DNA of 64,000 bases, taken from NCBI GenBank assembly GCA_030490835.1, contig CM059971.1, positions 310,001-374,000 of the forward strand. The letters are read 5' to 3'. Source of the DNA: Annona cherimola (lineage: Eukaryota; Streptophyta; Magnoliopsida; Magnoliales; Annonaceae). Positions within the stretch are counted from its first letter, which is position 1. Each line of letters starts with the position of its first letter. Positions 46,079 through 56,900 of the stretch are shown one piece after another. The notes beneath the pieces were generated by a model. It was not told the origin of the DNA and searched no databases. It worked only from the letters and a program-made list of their open reading frames with translations. Position numbers and translations under genes: made by a program.

Positions 46079-48022
46079 ATAACCTCAATTGTTATTAACT
46101 TCATGTACTGGCATATTGTATAACACCATCTAATTAATTTGTATCATATAAATTAATTATAAACTTCCCACAAAATATATAGTTATATATATTCTTATAT
46201 GTTCCATAAATCCACATAAATCAATTTGGTCCAAAATATATTTTATGGGGATGTGCACTCAATATTAATATGTATATACACAGTTATGCATCTTCTTAAC
46301 AGAAGATTATATAACTGTGAGAATATACATCATTGAAATATTAATTAATTTTTATAAAACACTACATATTTTGCAACCGTATCACTATTAGTCTCATTTG
46401 TAAAACATCCAACATGAGCATATGAATAAAATAATTAAATAATTTCAATAGTAACCTCAAGATCATTTAATGTGATCAGCTGGTAAATATACTTGGATTA
46501 TATAAAATTGTTTCACTTATTATATATATATATATATATGTCAATTCAATTCCATTTTGAAACATATTTATGTCATGTATGTCAATTGGATTCAATCTGC
46601 AATCCATTCTAATATTAACGTATTTGATATTACACAAAGTTCCTCCTCATGGACATATATACTTACACTCCTAATTTAAATAAATAAAATCACATTTAAT
46701 ATATACTAACTATCTACCCCTCATGATATACATGTATGCGTTTCATGTTTCAAAAGTAATGTCATATCATATAAATAAAATCTCCAATCAAACCACATTT
46801 AATATATATATATATATGATTTCCATCATATATCTCATTCCAACCATTCCTCTCCAATACAGCAAAAATTCAAATTCAACTTAAGCATAATTCACCTCTT
46901 AAATAATTTATTATGCACGATTTATTCAATTCACAAGAACATATTTCCCATCATCCATCTTTCTATAATAATTTCAATAATTTCCCCAATGAAATTAAAT
47001 CATATAAAATTGACAATACCACCACTTGCAAATAATTCAATCAAATAAATTTAATGATAAATAATTTAAATAATTATTTATCCAATATTTTATCTGCAAA
47101 AAAATACTCTACTTGCATAATTAAATCATACATTTTATTCTAACTTCTCTTCCCAAATATAAACAAATCACACGATGAATAATACACCAAAATAAATAAT
47201 CCACTAAATATATCCCACAAACTAATTTGCACCACATAGATTCTATCAAATAAATCTAATATAAGCTCCATCATATAGACCACAAAACTCTACTTACAAA
47301 TTATTCCATCTAATGAATAATTATTTATCAAACAATCTAAATCACATATAAAAATATTCTATTTGCAAATAATTTTATCTACTAAATTTCATGATAAATA
47401 ATTTGTCAAATTATTCATCTAGCAAGCCAAACCACATAACAAAAATGTCTCTACTTGCAATTCATTCATTCAAATCATTTTTATGTATCATAATTTACCC
47501 AACAGCTTAAACCACACAAAAAATGTCTTTACTTGCAAGTCATTAAATCTAGCAACTTAAACCATATAAAAAAATGTCTCTACTTGCCTTATAATTATGG
47601 CACGCTCTACTTTCCATAGTCATCTCTATTTGTATTTTCTTCCATCCGCCGAGTCTATATCTCGCCCCTCACACTTATTTATTTATTTATTATGCTATCA
47701 TCTCTTCTCCTAACTTCTTATTTATTGAGCGACTATAACTTCCCTACATAACATCCTCCAATTATTACTAAGTTGGTTTCAACTCCCTCATCAAATAATT
47801 TCAATTTCATGCTTATCTCATTGTGGGTCCCACTTGCACTAAATGGAAAAATAAAATATGAATTGAACTTCTCTTAGACCATAGCTTGAACCCACAACCT
47901 CACATTCACAAGCAAAGGCTTTAACTTTTAACTCACTCAACTTTCAAATCTAGCACACCCTTGTTATCCCCACTAAGTATTAAATTCATCTACTAGGCAT
48001 AACCTTGTTTTGATGTCGTAAC
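46079..48022. repeat. AT-rich LTR-like remains
   Basis: No coding content was found. The right end (ttgtgggtcccacttgcact, cttgaacccacaacctcaca) resembles 51400-51490 near the right end of the next block, so this may be the 3' part of a related LTR. Confidence 0.4.
46990..47590 (+). repeat. Degenerate tandem repeat of about 80 bp
   Basis: The core ctctacttgcaa recurs at about 47023, 47112, 47290, 47367, 47450, 47530 and 47578. It is often preceded by aaccacataaaaaatgt and followed by ttcattcaa-like sequence. Spacing is near 80 bp with one gap. Confidence 0.65.
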
Positions 48023-50878
48023 TGTCACGACCCAATCCTAGGGTTGTTGACCACCCTAATTGGGTGACGAACCCGGATCGATTATGCTTTAATAAATTTA
48101 ATAACAAATACTTCATTCAATAACATCCAAAATTAATCACAAATATCCACTGAGTTAATTGGAATAATTCCCATTTATTTATTAAAAGCCAACATATAAA
48201 AATAAATAAAATAAAATAAAATGTCTCTTCTACACCATCTCAACCCATTAACCTGCATTCTTGACCAGATAGTTCCGCCTCTCCTAAAATTTAAATTATT
48301 TAGGAATGAGTTAAATAACCCAATAAGCAAGAAATAAACCACGTATATAATGGGTATATAACATTATGGAAGTACTGTAGGAAATGTACAAACCACTGAC
48401 CTAATGTGTAAGGTTATCCACACTGCTCACGATAGAGCAAACTCATGGCCTTTCAAGGCACTACATACAGTCCACAAAGAGACATACTATAGCCCATTAA
48501 GGTAATAACTCACTGTCCATGAAGGGACATTCTAAAGTAGCCTTCTAGCATGCATAGGACCTACTGAGAAAATAAATAAAACCAATACACATATCCTTGA
48601 GGTCTCACATATGCAATTCTGTTCCATTTGGCAATAATCATGATGCATTACACTCCATTCTCACTTAAACATCAAAATAATTATCTCAACCCAATTAAAT
48701 ATTGTACCAACTAAATTAATGTTTCATCGACATTTAATTGGGTGAACCAACTCACTAAATTTAATTAAATAAATTCAAAAAATCTTACATCATAACTAGC
48801 AAATAGTCAAAATGTCAAAATTAACAACCACAAATAATTTACATAGCATAACTTGCTATATCTCCCAATAATTTCGAATATGCTCTTCAGTTTAATATAT
48901 AAATACTATATCAAATCTCACTCTTCTTATTCCAATAATCTTTTTTAGATAATAAAATAATTTAATGGAATGTAATTATAAACTCTTGAATCCATCATCT
49001 ATTATAAATCATAATTTAATTTATCCTTCGCCGTACTCTATTTAATATTAGCTAAACAAAATGTCTATCAATATAATTTATAATTGTCATCACAAAGAAT
49101 ATTAAATAATTAATTTATTATTATATAAATTATTTATATAATTACTAGCACAAATATAGTTTACATATTTTGTTTGTGGAAATAACCACATCTCATATAA
49201 CATTTTATCACGAACATATTTTAATTTTAAAATGCACATATATTTTTATCTGACCAAAATGGACAGTTCATGGACATACCTGACGTCCAGAACTAAAAAT
49301 TTCAATATATATATATCCTTATGGAGCTATGCAAACTCCTCTATGAAGCATGCTCCTATGCTCCCGTGTCGCATGTTCTCGAGCGCATGCACCTATTTTT
49401 TAAATTTTTTTTGAAATTTTTTTATAAAATTGTTAGCCCAAGTATATTTAATGTGTGTGTAAATTTTTACTATTTTTGAAATATTTTAGATATTTATTTT
49501 TGATTTTTTAGGTAATTTTAAATTACTAAAATGCCACTGATTTTCAAAAATCAAAAATAAATATCTAAAAATCTCCAAAATTGGTAAAAATTGATACACA
49601 TATTAAATACACTTGGGCTAACAATTTTATGAAAAATTTTTTTAAAAAAAATAAAAAAAATAGGTGTATGCGTCCGGAGCATCAGATCAGCGTCCCTCCT
49701 CTCCTGGTCAAATGTAATTAAAATATAAAGTTCAATTGTGCTATCGTAACATAATTGGTTTAATGGAAATAAAATTCTTTTTAACTTCAAATTTATACTT
49801 GGGTATTCTCTTATTGGTAGATAAATTTATGGGGTTAGATATTATTCAAAAGATGTCATTCTAGCTCGAATATACAACGACCTTGGTTGGCTCAAGATTT
49901 GTTTCCATGCACAATCAATATATTTGTTTCAACCCAATAATAAAATTTTAATTTCATAATATCTTGCTACACGACATTGGGCTGAAATTTCCTTCCATTT
50001 ATTGATATCCATATATTCGTGTCACCATTCATATAAAAAATATATAATATATTTACATAATCGACACGGATGTTTTTAAGCTACAATTAATATATATATA
50101 TATACACACACACATTGCTTCGCATATAACTCATTGCAGAGGTATTTCTTAAACATATAAATATATCTAACACTTATAATATAGAGTACGGTTCTAAAGG
50201 GTTGAAATAATATAATATATCATATTATATCAAAAGGCACCGATACAAGGGCTTTAACTTCCTCAAGTTTATATATTATATATATATAAATGTATATCTA
50301 ATGAAGCCGAGACCAGTACCTAGAGATTTCAACGTCCCATTAATTTATATATATAAGTATTATACGTGGCACTAACCCAGCTTCCAACCATAAATATATA
50401 TCTTATGTCATGCATAATGTGTATTAGATGAACACAGCCACGGCTCCAGCAAAAGTGTCCTTCTGTTGCAATTGTATTTAGTACAAATTTTATAAACATT
50501 GAAATGGGACTCTTATCTTATAATAGAATTATATTTAAATTCAAAAACAATTTAAATCGTTTATGCCCTCCGGCCAAAATTTGAATCTACTAAATATTCA
50601 TACATCTTCTACAAATTTTTCTTTCATTCAGCTAGATTTAAAATAATAAATTCTCATATGAATAACAAATATTTGTCTAAATAAAATATTATACATAACA
50701 ATTCTACAATAAGTAATTGTTGGTGAAATTATATACAATAAATCCTGATGACTTCCCTCTAATACATATATGTATAACTATAATATATAATATTCTATGA
50801 ATAATAGATGGTATTGATTTCCTGGCATTCAAACTTCCTAAAAAAAATTATATAATGTGCTGAACCACCAATTATGAT

Positions 50879-50910
<32 letters not shown>

Positions 50911-51740
50911 ACTAGCTTAGCCTCCATCAAAACTAATTAAGCACAAATTAATTGAAACCCACAAACTTCAACATAAATAACTAATTAAAATAAACTAAAA
51001 TCGTCCATTCATTTCCATATTTAAAATAATGTCACTACAGCTTCCATCATCAATTATCTTGTAAAAAAAATGCATGCATCAATTTATTCCACTAAATTAT
51101 CTCTATAGTCTTTTAATTCTCCCGCACATACTTGGCTTAAAAAAGAATTTAATTATTTCTTTACTTACCTTTTTGTACAACCAACGAAGGGATTTTTTGA
51201 ATGGAAATAATTCCTTTCCTTTTCACTCCCAATCTACAACAAATTTCACCTTTCCCTAGCTTTCTCTGTTCAATCCTTTTCTTTTCTTACAAATCCTAAA
51301 TAAATAAAATTTTCCCAAACTTCTCTCCATTCACACGTCTCCACTTTCCTCTAGCAAATAAATTTTAAAATTCAAAATTTAAAAATAAAATCTTATTTCT
51401 TTGTGGGTCCTACATAGATTAATTACTAAAAGAAAATTTATCTAATTCTACTAAGATGTAATTTGAACCCACTAACTCAAATTTACTTGCCGCAACTTCT
51501 AACCATCTTAACATTTTTTCAACAATTTGTTAATTTAAATTATAAATTAATTTAAATAAATTATTTTTCTTGAAATTATAATTAACCACATTAGCCAATA
51601 AGTCAAAATCAATCGGTCAATCCGGCTACTTTATCTATTTTTATTGACACATCATAAGGCCAAAAATTCAACAGTTAAAAATTCGACATGTCACATCATT
51701 GTGCCACGTGCAGTCAACCTATTTAAGTCGGGCTATTACA
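48023..51740. mobile_element. Probable gypsy-type LTR or LTR-bounded block
   Basis: It starts tgtcacgacccaatcctagg and ends aagtcgggctattaca, the conventional TG...CA ends of many plant Ty3/gypsy LTRs. The 3.7-kb interior is AT-rich without domains. The flanking five bases differ (gtaac and cctcg), so a simple solo insertion is not proven; unequal recombination or a nested structure is possible. A foldback sits inside it at 49330-49695. The right end interrupts an NLR coding sequence. Confidence 0.55.
49330..49695. mobile_element. Foldback element
   Basis: The left tip (cgcatgttctcgagcgcatgcacctattttt, positions 49370-49400) and the right tip (aataggtgtatgcgtccgg, 49658-49676) are inverted. 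The interior atatttatttttgattttt is mirrored by aaaaatcaaaaataaatat around about 49530. The family word ttaaatacacttgggctaac is present. Confidence 0.75.
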
Positions 51741-52093
51741 CCTCGTTTCATCCATTCCACCTCAGAAGCTACTTGGCCGCATGCTGCCACCTCGTTCCAG
51801 ATGAAAAGGTACCTCTTTAACTGACCCCAGCATCCTTCTGCCTCCCTCGCATACGCGATTCTTAGGAAGAAGATGTCGATGACATCCTCAGCGTGGTGTG
51901 TCAGATCTCTCACCTCCTGCGTCCAGTTTTTCGTCACCTCACTTTCTTGCTCCTGCATCCCCCGTCTGCATCTTTTAAGAAGCACCCCATCCTCCGGAAT
52001 TCAGTCTCCACCCACTCTATCTGTGCCCTCGCAGGTCCTCACTAAGCTCAGCTTACCCACAAGGAATGAAACAGCTGAGGTAGCAACTGCCAT
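51741..52093 (-). pseudogene. CC-NLR N-terminal (Rx_N) domain, frameshifted and truncated
   Basis: Reading the minus strand from an ATG at 52093 gives MAVATSAVSFLVGKLSL, a typical start of a coiled-coil NLR immune receptor. Frame changes follow near 52030 and 51970; between them lies IEWVETEFRRMGCFLKDAD. The next frame has MQEQESEVTKNWTQEVRDL and the hallmark EDVID motif. It continues through WGQLKRYLFIWNE to EVEWMKR, where the sequence switches to LTR-like DNA at 51740. Intact Rx_N domains activate cell-death signalling together with a downstream NB-ARC and LRR. None of that is present here, and none was found on the other side of the LTR-like block. The 160-codon frame on the opposite strand is its shadow. 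Confidence 0.88.
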
Positions 52094-52885
52094 TTTTACC
52101 ACTCGCGCTCAAATCTTCCCTCCTCTCTGGCACCACCCCAAGATTGCCCTCCGTATTGTATTTGATACTTGTATGGAGACTCGGATAGCCACTTTCAGAG
52201 GCCGGACCACAACAGCAGCTACTCACTTGTCCTATTCCCACTCTCTCAACTCTCAAATCCCACTGCCACCGCTTCTTCTTTTTCTTTTCCCTCTTTTCAA
52301 TCTACCGACACCTAAGATCTACTCCCACTCACCTTTTTTTCTCTCATATATTTAGCAATTGCAATCAAAATCCTACCAAATGAAGCCTCCAAAGACGTTG
52401 TTATAATATTCAAGTGGCTTGAATAGAATAAAAAAAAAAGATAAGAATGTAATGTTAATTGGATTGGAAAATGAGATTAGAACGCATGATATAAATTACG
52501 TGTTTTTCTGATTTGTGTATTCTTCTCATTTTTCAATTACGTGTTTATGGAAGAGGAAAAAAATACAAAAGTTTACAATGCTTTTTTGCTACTTCTTATC
52601 CTTTTTTTATTTAATTTTTACATCTTTATATATATAAATGTAATATTTCTGCTTTTTTTTTTTCAAGTGGAGAGTGGAGACATTTCCTTTAAAAGCTTTC
52701 GTAATCAATCCAGCGGCCTATTTGTTTGATTTGAACCGTGGTGGACCATTTCGGGAAAAATTTCTTTCTGTCCAGACTTGAGTGATGACACATGACTCTG
52801 GCCTCTAGTAGATTTTAAATGCTTCCTCTCCGTACGAACTAGGAGGAGGGGGAAATAGACGGAAAAAGGGATCATCTTACCGTGC
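52094..52885. other. Stretch upstream of the NLR relic, nothing recognised
   Basis: This would be the promoter side of the NLR fragment. It is CT-rich near 52200-52330 and AT-rich beyond; no confident promoter element or gene was seen. Confidence 0.35.
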
Positions 52886-53375
52886 ATTCGGGTGCACTTA
52901 GTTTGGCCGTATACAGGTGTAAAAACTAAGTTTTAATATTTTTTTTGAAATTTTTTGTGCAACTGCTAATCTAGGTGTATTTAAAGTTTCATTATATTTT
53001 AATATATGTGGGACCCATTTTTTGGTCAACTGCACCGTTATTCTAGTGCAGTTGCGCTGCATCGGAAACGGTACATTTGCCCAAAAATGGGTCATACACA
53101 TATTAAAATATAATAAAATTTTATACAATCATTTATCCATATATAAATTTTATAGCAAATAGTTTATATGTTGAAAAAATCACTTTATAGTTGTTATTTT
53201 TATTAAACTATTTTGTTGCGTTGAATTTGTACTATTTTCAGATTGAGTACATACACATATCCGATTGGGATGAAAATTGGTATAGTAATAGAATGTATAA
53301 TTCTAATACAATAGGTGGAGTAGATTATAGTTTAATCATCATGGGCCACTGCACCTGATTATTCCTTATATATAT
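52886..53375. repeat. Foldback tip plus two 'gtgcagc' MITE pieces
   Basis: 52886-52985 shows a foldback left arm (cattcgggtgcacttagttt ... ctaatctaggtgtatttaaa). 52990-53078 is a MITE end (gggacccattttttggtcaa ... tgcagttgcgctgc). 53085-53360 is an inverted MITE copy ending ggagtagattatag ... gggccactgcacc. Confidence 0.6.
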
Positions 53376-53384
53376 ATATATTCT

Positions 53385-54020
53385 GAAATAGAAAGAGTAA
53401 GCCCAAGACTAGTAATAAACTATAAACATTTAAACAAAGCCTTAAAATGGATTAGGTATCCAATTACAAATAAAAAGGATCTTTTACAAATGATAATAAC
53501 TGCAACAATCTTTTTTTTTATTGGAGTATATTTACAATATATCTCAACTCATATCACATTCAAAGTTCTGAGACAATTCTAACAATATTTCTAAAGGGAG
53601 ACAACAAGCTCCTAAATATCAAATGGGGAATAACAGCTCCCAACCGAACAAGGAGGACCACACATGCCCCCACAAACATTTTTTGGTTCGAAATCCCACG
53701 GAGATTCGAATAGGCGACGGCGCGGAACGAAAGTTTTCGTTCCGCGTCCGTCGTTTGGCCACAACAATCTTTTTAAAATTTGATATGAAATCAGGATTTT
53801 AACAAATTCAAATTGAAGAAAATGATAAGTATAAAACAACATTCACAATCCCATTTGGACAATACGAATGGAATGTAATGTCATTTGGACTTAAAATGCA
53901 CCATCAGAATTTTAAAAAATTATGAATGACATACTAAACCCTTATACTGAATTCTCAATAGTATATATAAATAATATATTAATATTCTTAGAAACAATAG
54001 AACAACATTTCAATCATCTA
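53385..54020 (+). pseudogene. Endogenous plant pararetrovirus (Caulimoviridae) reverse transcriptase fragment
   Basis: The forward frames on both sides of an inserted SINE (53397-53510 and 53762-54020) match part of the reverse transcriptase of plant pararetroviruses, with the family's VINYK and PFGQYEWNV words. It is inactive: there are stops after the SINE, and the catalytic Y-x-D-D site reads YINN, so both aspartates are lost. It is only a few hundred bases, with no movement, coat or protease parts seen. TA dinucleotide runs flank it (53371-53383 and about 54018-54032), a setting known for some endogenous caulimovirids. A Ty3/gypsy origin is the alternative, but the motif wording favours a caulimovirid. 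Confidence 0.8.
53516..53761 (-). mobile_element. SINE inserted in the pararetrovirus fragment
   Basis: It is oriented on the minus strand, with its poly-A tail seen as a T run at 53511-53519. CAACAATCTTTTT is present on both sides (from 53503 and 53762-53774), the target duplication. A box-B-like sequence (tattcgaatctccg on the minus strand) lies near 53705. The head contains an inverted repeat, cgcggaacgaaag / ctttcgttccgcg. The insertion postdates the viral sequence. Confidence 0.8.
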
Positions 54021-54059
54021 TATATATATATACATAGGATGAAAAATATTCAGGTGCAA

Positions 54060-54265
54060 CGCGTGCTGGCCTGAATACAGTTGCCTTACTGATTCCATTC
54101 CCATGTAATAATTTGCCGGGTCTTTTTCTATTGTTGGTGGCGTGTGCACGCTTGCAGAAACTATGGATATATAAGACGCTCATTACTGTTTTTTATTGGT
54201 GACGCCAGAAGCATGAGATTGAATGGGACTTGGTGCTACCATGTCCGAGACTTTTTTTTTTTTTT
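54060..54265 (+). repeat. Paralogue of 55.57-56.21 kb lacking about 450 bp
   Basis: ctttttctattgttggtggc, gcttgcagaaactatggata and acgctcattactgttttttattggtgac are followed at once by gccagaagcatgagattgaa. At 55.57 kb the same blocks are separated by 55706-56158. Confidence 0.8.
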
Positions 54266-54495
54266 TTCCGAGTACTAATCAAAATTTTTCATTATTGCTT
54301 TGGTTGTTGTACCTGTTTTGTTTTATTGGTGTTCTATTTTATCATCATAACCTTGACAAATGAAGGCAGCAGGTCTACAATGGCTGGCTAGTATACATGG
54401 ACCGATAGTAGTTGATGGAGAATCCAAGAGAGCTACAGTAACTTCGAATAATTCACACCGTTAATTATGATGCAGCTTATCCGCACATGAAAGAT

Positions 54496-54536
<41 letters not shown>
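54266..54536. other. Spacer with a TA microsatellite
   Basis: tgctttggttgttgtacctg (54297) recurs at 57351. A (TA)n run of about 18 units (54500-54536) precedes the palindromic element. No gene was found. Confidence 0.5.
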
Positions 54537-54537
<1 letters not shown>

Positions 54538-54944
54538 AGGATGATCATTTTAGGCCGGGCGCACGGAGCAGCTCCGTGCGTCCGGCCTAAAAACCTATTT
54601 TTTTATTTTTTTTTGATTTTTTTTCATGGGTAAGTAAATCTAGGTGTATTAAATCTATAAAACAAATTTTACCATTTTTGGATGTTTTTAAGTATTTTTT
54701 TTGGATTTTTAAACACAGTGGCATTTTCGTAATTTTCTGAAATCCAAAAATTACGAAACTGCCACCGTGTTTAAAAATCCAAAAAAAATACTTAAAAACA
54801 TCCAAAAATGGTAAAACTTGTTTTATAGATTTAATACACCTAGATTTACTTACCCATGAAAAAAAATAAAAAAAAATAAAAAAATAGGTTTTTAGGCCGG
54901 ACGCACGGAGCTGCTCCGTGCGCCCGGCCTAAAAGGATCACGTC
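54537..54944. mobile_element. Near-perfect palindromic foldback element with palindromic tips
   Basis: The whole element is one inverted repeat with its centre near 54740: cagtggcattttcgtaattt to the left, aaattacgaaactgccaccg to the right. Each tip is in turn a near-perfect palindrome (GGCCGGGCGCACGGAGC then GCTCCGTGCGTCCGGCC at 54553-54588, and the same type at 54895-54931). The outer ends are ggaggatgatcatttt and aaaaggatcacgtccc. The interior gtaaaacttgttttatagat and ttaatacacctagatttact marks it as a member of the window's foldback family. TA repeats lie on both sides, so the target duplication cannot be read. The 72-codon minus-strand frame is an artefact. Confidence 0.9.
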
Positions 54945-54960
54945 CCTATATATATATATA

Positions 54961-55470
54961 GGCTCAACTTCTATGTAACCAAGTGGGCCCATATAACCCT
55001 TTCAAAATCTAAGAATCTTCGATGAAAAATTTAATCTATTCATTGTATTTAACATAATTTATTTATTTAGATGATTAAGTTTCATCCCAATCAAGTATGT
55101 TTATGTGCCACACTCATTAGAAAATGTATATATTCATATGTAAATTCTGAAAAATGCTAAAATATTAATTCTAAAGTAGTATTTTTGAAATGTAAACTGT
55201 CCAAAATATCTTTGTGAATAAATAATTCTATAAAGTATTATTATATTTTAATACATATGTAAATAGATCTAAGCGTTTTTCATAATTTACGCGTGAAAAA
55301 ATATATATGAACAAATGCGACCCATAAACATACTTGATTGGGATAAAACTTGATCTCGTAGATAAACAAATGATGTTAAATACAGTAAATAGATTAAAAT
55401 TTTTATTAATAATTAAAATCTTAAATTTTAAAGAGATTACATAGCTACATTTGTATCGAATCGAGTCACT
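54961..55470. mobile_element. MITE of the 'ttacatagaagt' family, near-complete
   Basis: It begins ggctcaacttctatgtaacc and ends in agattacatagct. The same internal order as 14224-14700 is kept over about 480 bp. The 160-codon minus-strand frame overlapping its right end is low-complexity and not considered a gene. Confidence 0.75.
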
Positions 55471-55569
55471 TAGAAATAGGACTGTGTGTGTCTCTATATA
55501 CACACACACACGCACAAGACTAGTATAAAAAGATGGTTTCTCCTTGAATATATGCTTATATGGTTGCAA

Positions 55570-56215
55570 CCTCACAGGACAGTTGCTTTGACCGACTCCA
55601 TTCCCATTTAATAATTTACCGCGTCTTTTTCTAATGTTGCTGGCGTGTGCTCGCTTGCAGAAACTAGGGATATACAAGACGCTCATTGCTGTTTTTTTTA
55701 TTGGTGACACTCATTACTGTTAAATTAATCATTTATTGTGATCATGATGACTTATTTTATTAACTACTAAATTAATCATTCATTTTCAGACATGACGACT
55801 TATTGTATTAGTATTCTGGTGGTTGCTATTGCTGTCTTTCTCCAATTTCATTCGACTTATATGGCAACTACTCCAACTAAGCCATTAATCATGACGAGGA
55901 GTACCGGTTAAGTTTTCGTTTTTATTATTATTACATTAGATTACAATGAAGATCAACAACTGCTACTTGCACTTAAAGGTCGGAATCAACACTTATGCAC
56001 CCCACATGTTATAATTAGGGCTATGTATTGAGTAAGTTGAGTTTGTGTATTTTCATAGCTTCGTAAAGAACTCAAACCAGGGAGAAGACTACCCAGTTCC
56101 TAGTCTTTGTGTAACAGGAGACTCATTGCATTTGCTCTTAACGCGGATGATATATGTACGCCAGAAGCATGAGATTGAATAGGACTTGGTGCTTCCTTGG
56201 TCTTGGGACAATGTC
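55570..56215 (+). repeat. Paralogue of 54.06-54.26 kb with an extra 450 bp
   Basis: It has the same blocks as the shorter copy plus 55706-56158, which contains the small secretory-type frame and a doubled segment (attaatcatttattgtgatc... at 55726, attaatcattcattttcaga... at 55771). Confidence 0.78.
55792..55911 (+). CDS. Possible small secreted peptide, or exon remnant (39 residues)
   Basis: ATG...TAA encodes MTTYCISILVVAIAVFLQF and 20 more residues ending TRSTG. The first 25 residues look like a signal peptide: a hydrophobic core ILVVAIAVFL followed by a small-residue region near YMATT. The downstream part is short and basic. A TATA-like gatatacaag lies about 120 bp upstream, but it is TATATAAG in the paralogue at 54.17 kb, which lacks the frame. 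A downstream segment, YNEDQQLLLALK (55941-55977), resembles the start of an LRR receptor ectodomain. However, joining the two would need an intron of about 33 bp, too short for a plant. Treat this as an unproven small gene or first-exon relic. Confidence 0.3.
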   Translation: MTTYCISILVVAIAVFLQFHSTYMATTPTKPLIMTRSTG

Positions 56216-56235
56216 CCGATAAAAGTAGTCCTGGA

Positions 56236-56510
56236 AAATAGTTTGATGTTAAATACTAATTTTAAAATTATATTTTCAATATCAAAATTGTCTTAAATAT
56301 TATTAATATATAAATAAATGATTTTATAAGGTATGGTTATATCGTCATGTATATATGAAAGGATCAAGGCCAATATTTGATTTTGATGAAATTTGGTATT
56401 ATACAAACGATGTTAAATACATTGAACGTATTAGATTTTTAATTAATAACTAAAATATTAAAAACGAAAAAAATTACATAAAACAACTTCTAGTTACATA
56501 ATAGCGAAAT
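56236..56510. repeat. Right half of a 'ttacatagaagt' MITE
   Basis: gatgttaaatacattgaacg, taactaaaatattaaaaacg and the end acaacttctagttacataat are in family order. The left half is missing. Confidence 0.65.
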
Positions 56511-56514
56511 CGAT

Positions 56515-56900
56515 GTTATTAAACACTATGAATGGAACTCATGGTTGAAAACCATTTGATGTGCCTCGTGCCAAACTGGTTCCACAATACCATCTTGAAA
56601 CCGGTCTAATGCGGCAAATCCCCCAAATAATGTGCTCGAGAGGGAAGGGTTGCTAATTTTTAATTTTGTTGGGAAGCATGTGATACAACCTTACAAGCTA
56701 GAGTGGTTGACCAATTCGGTTTGCTGATCTGGTCCATGAACATGTGGGCGGCTGGACTTTGCATTGGCCGATGGGAACAAATCCAGACCACATATCTATG
56801 TATTAATTACATCAGCTACTGAAGTCAGGGAGGATGAAATCACAGGCTATGTCGTAGAATCAATATATATTTTTAATTTGGACTCTATTTTCTAATTTAT
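56515..56900 (+). repeat. Third, diverged copy of the 11.1/13.2-kb repeat end
   Basis: ctgatctggtccatgaacat, tattaattacatcagctact and cagggaggatgaaatcacag match 11215-11385 and 13375-13460 in order. Confidence 0.75.

Noticed and set aside
45900..46088. 62-codon minus-strand frame near the LTR-like end
   Set aside because: No family features; lies in non-coding LTR-like sequence.
51873..52355. 160-codon plus-strand frame
   Set aside because: It is antisense to the NLR coiled-coil sequence, which is clearly coding on the minus strand; composition is Ser/Thr/Pro-rich as expected of a shadow frame.
55228..55710. 160-codon minus-strand frame
   Set aside because: It overlaps the right end of a MITE and an AC microsatellite; no domain, and MITE copies elsewhere do not keep it open.
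55792..55977. Two-exon LRR-receptor start (signal peptide joined to YNEDQQLLLALK)
   Set aside because: The phases would fit, but the required intron of about 33 bp is shorter than plant introns; kept only as a weak remark.
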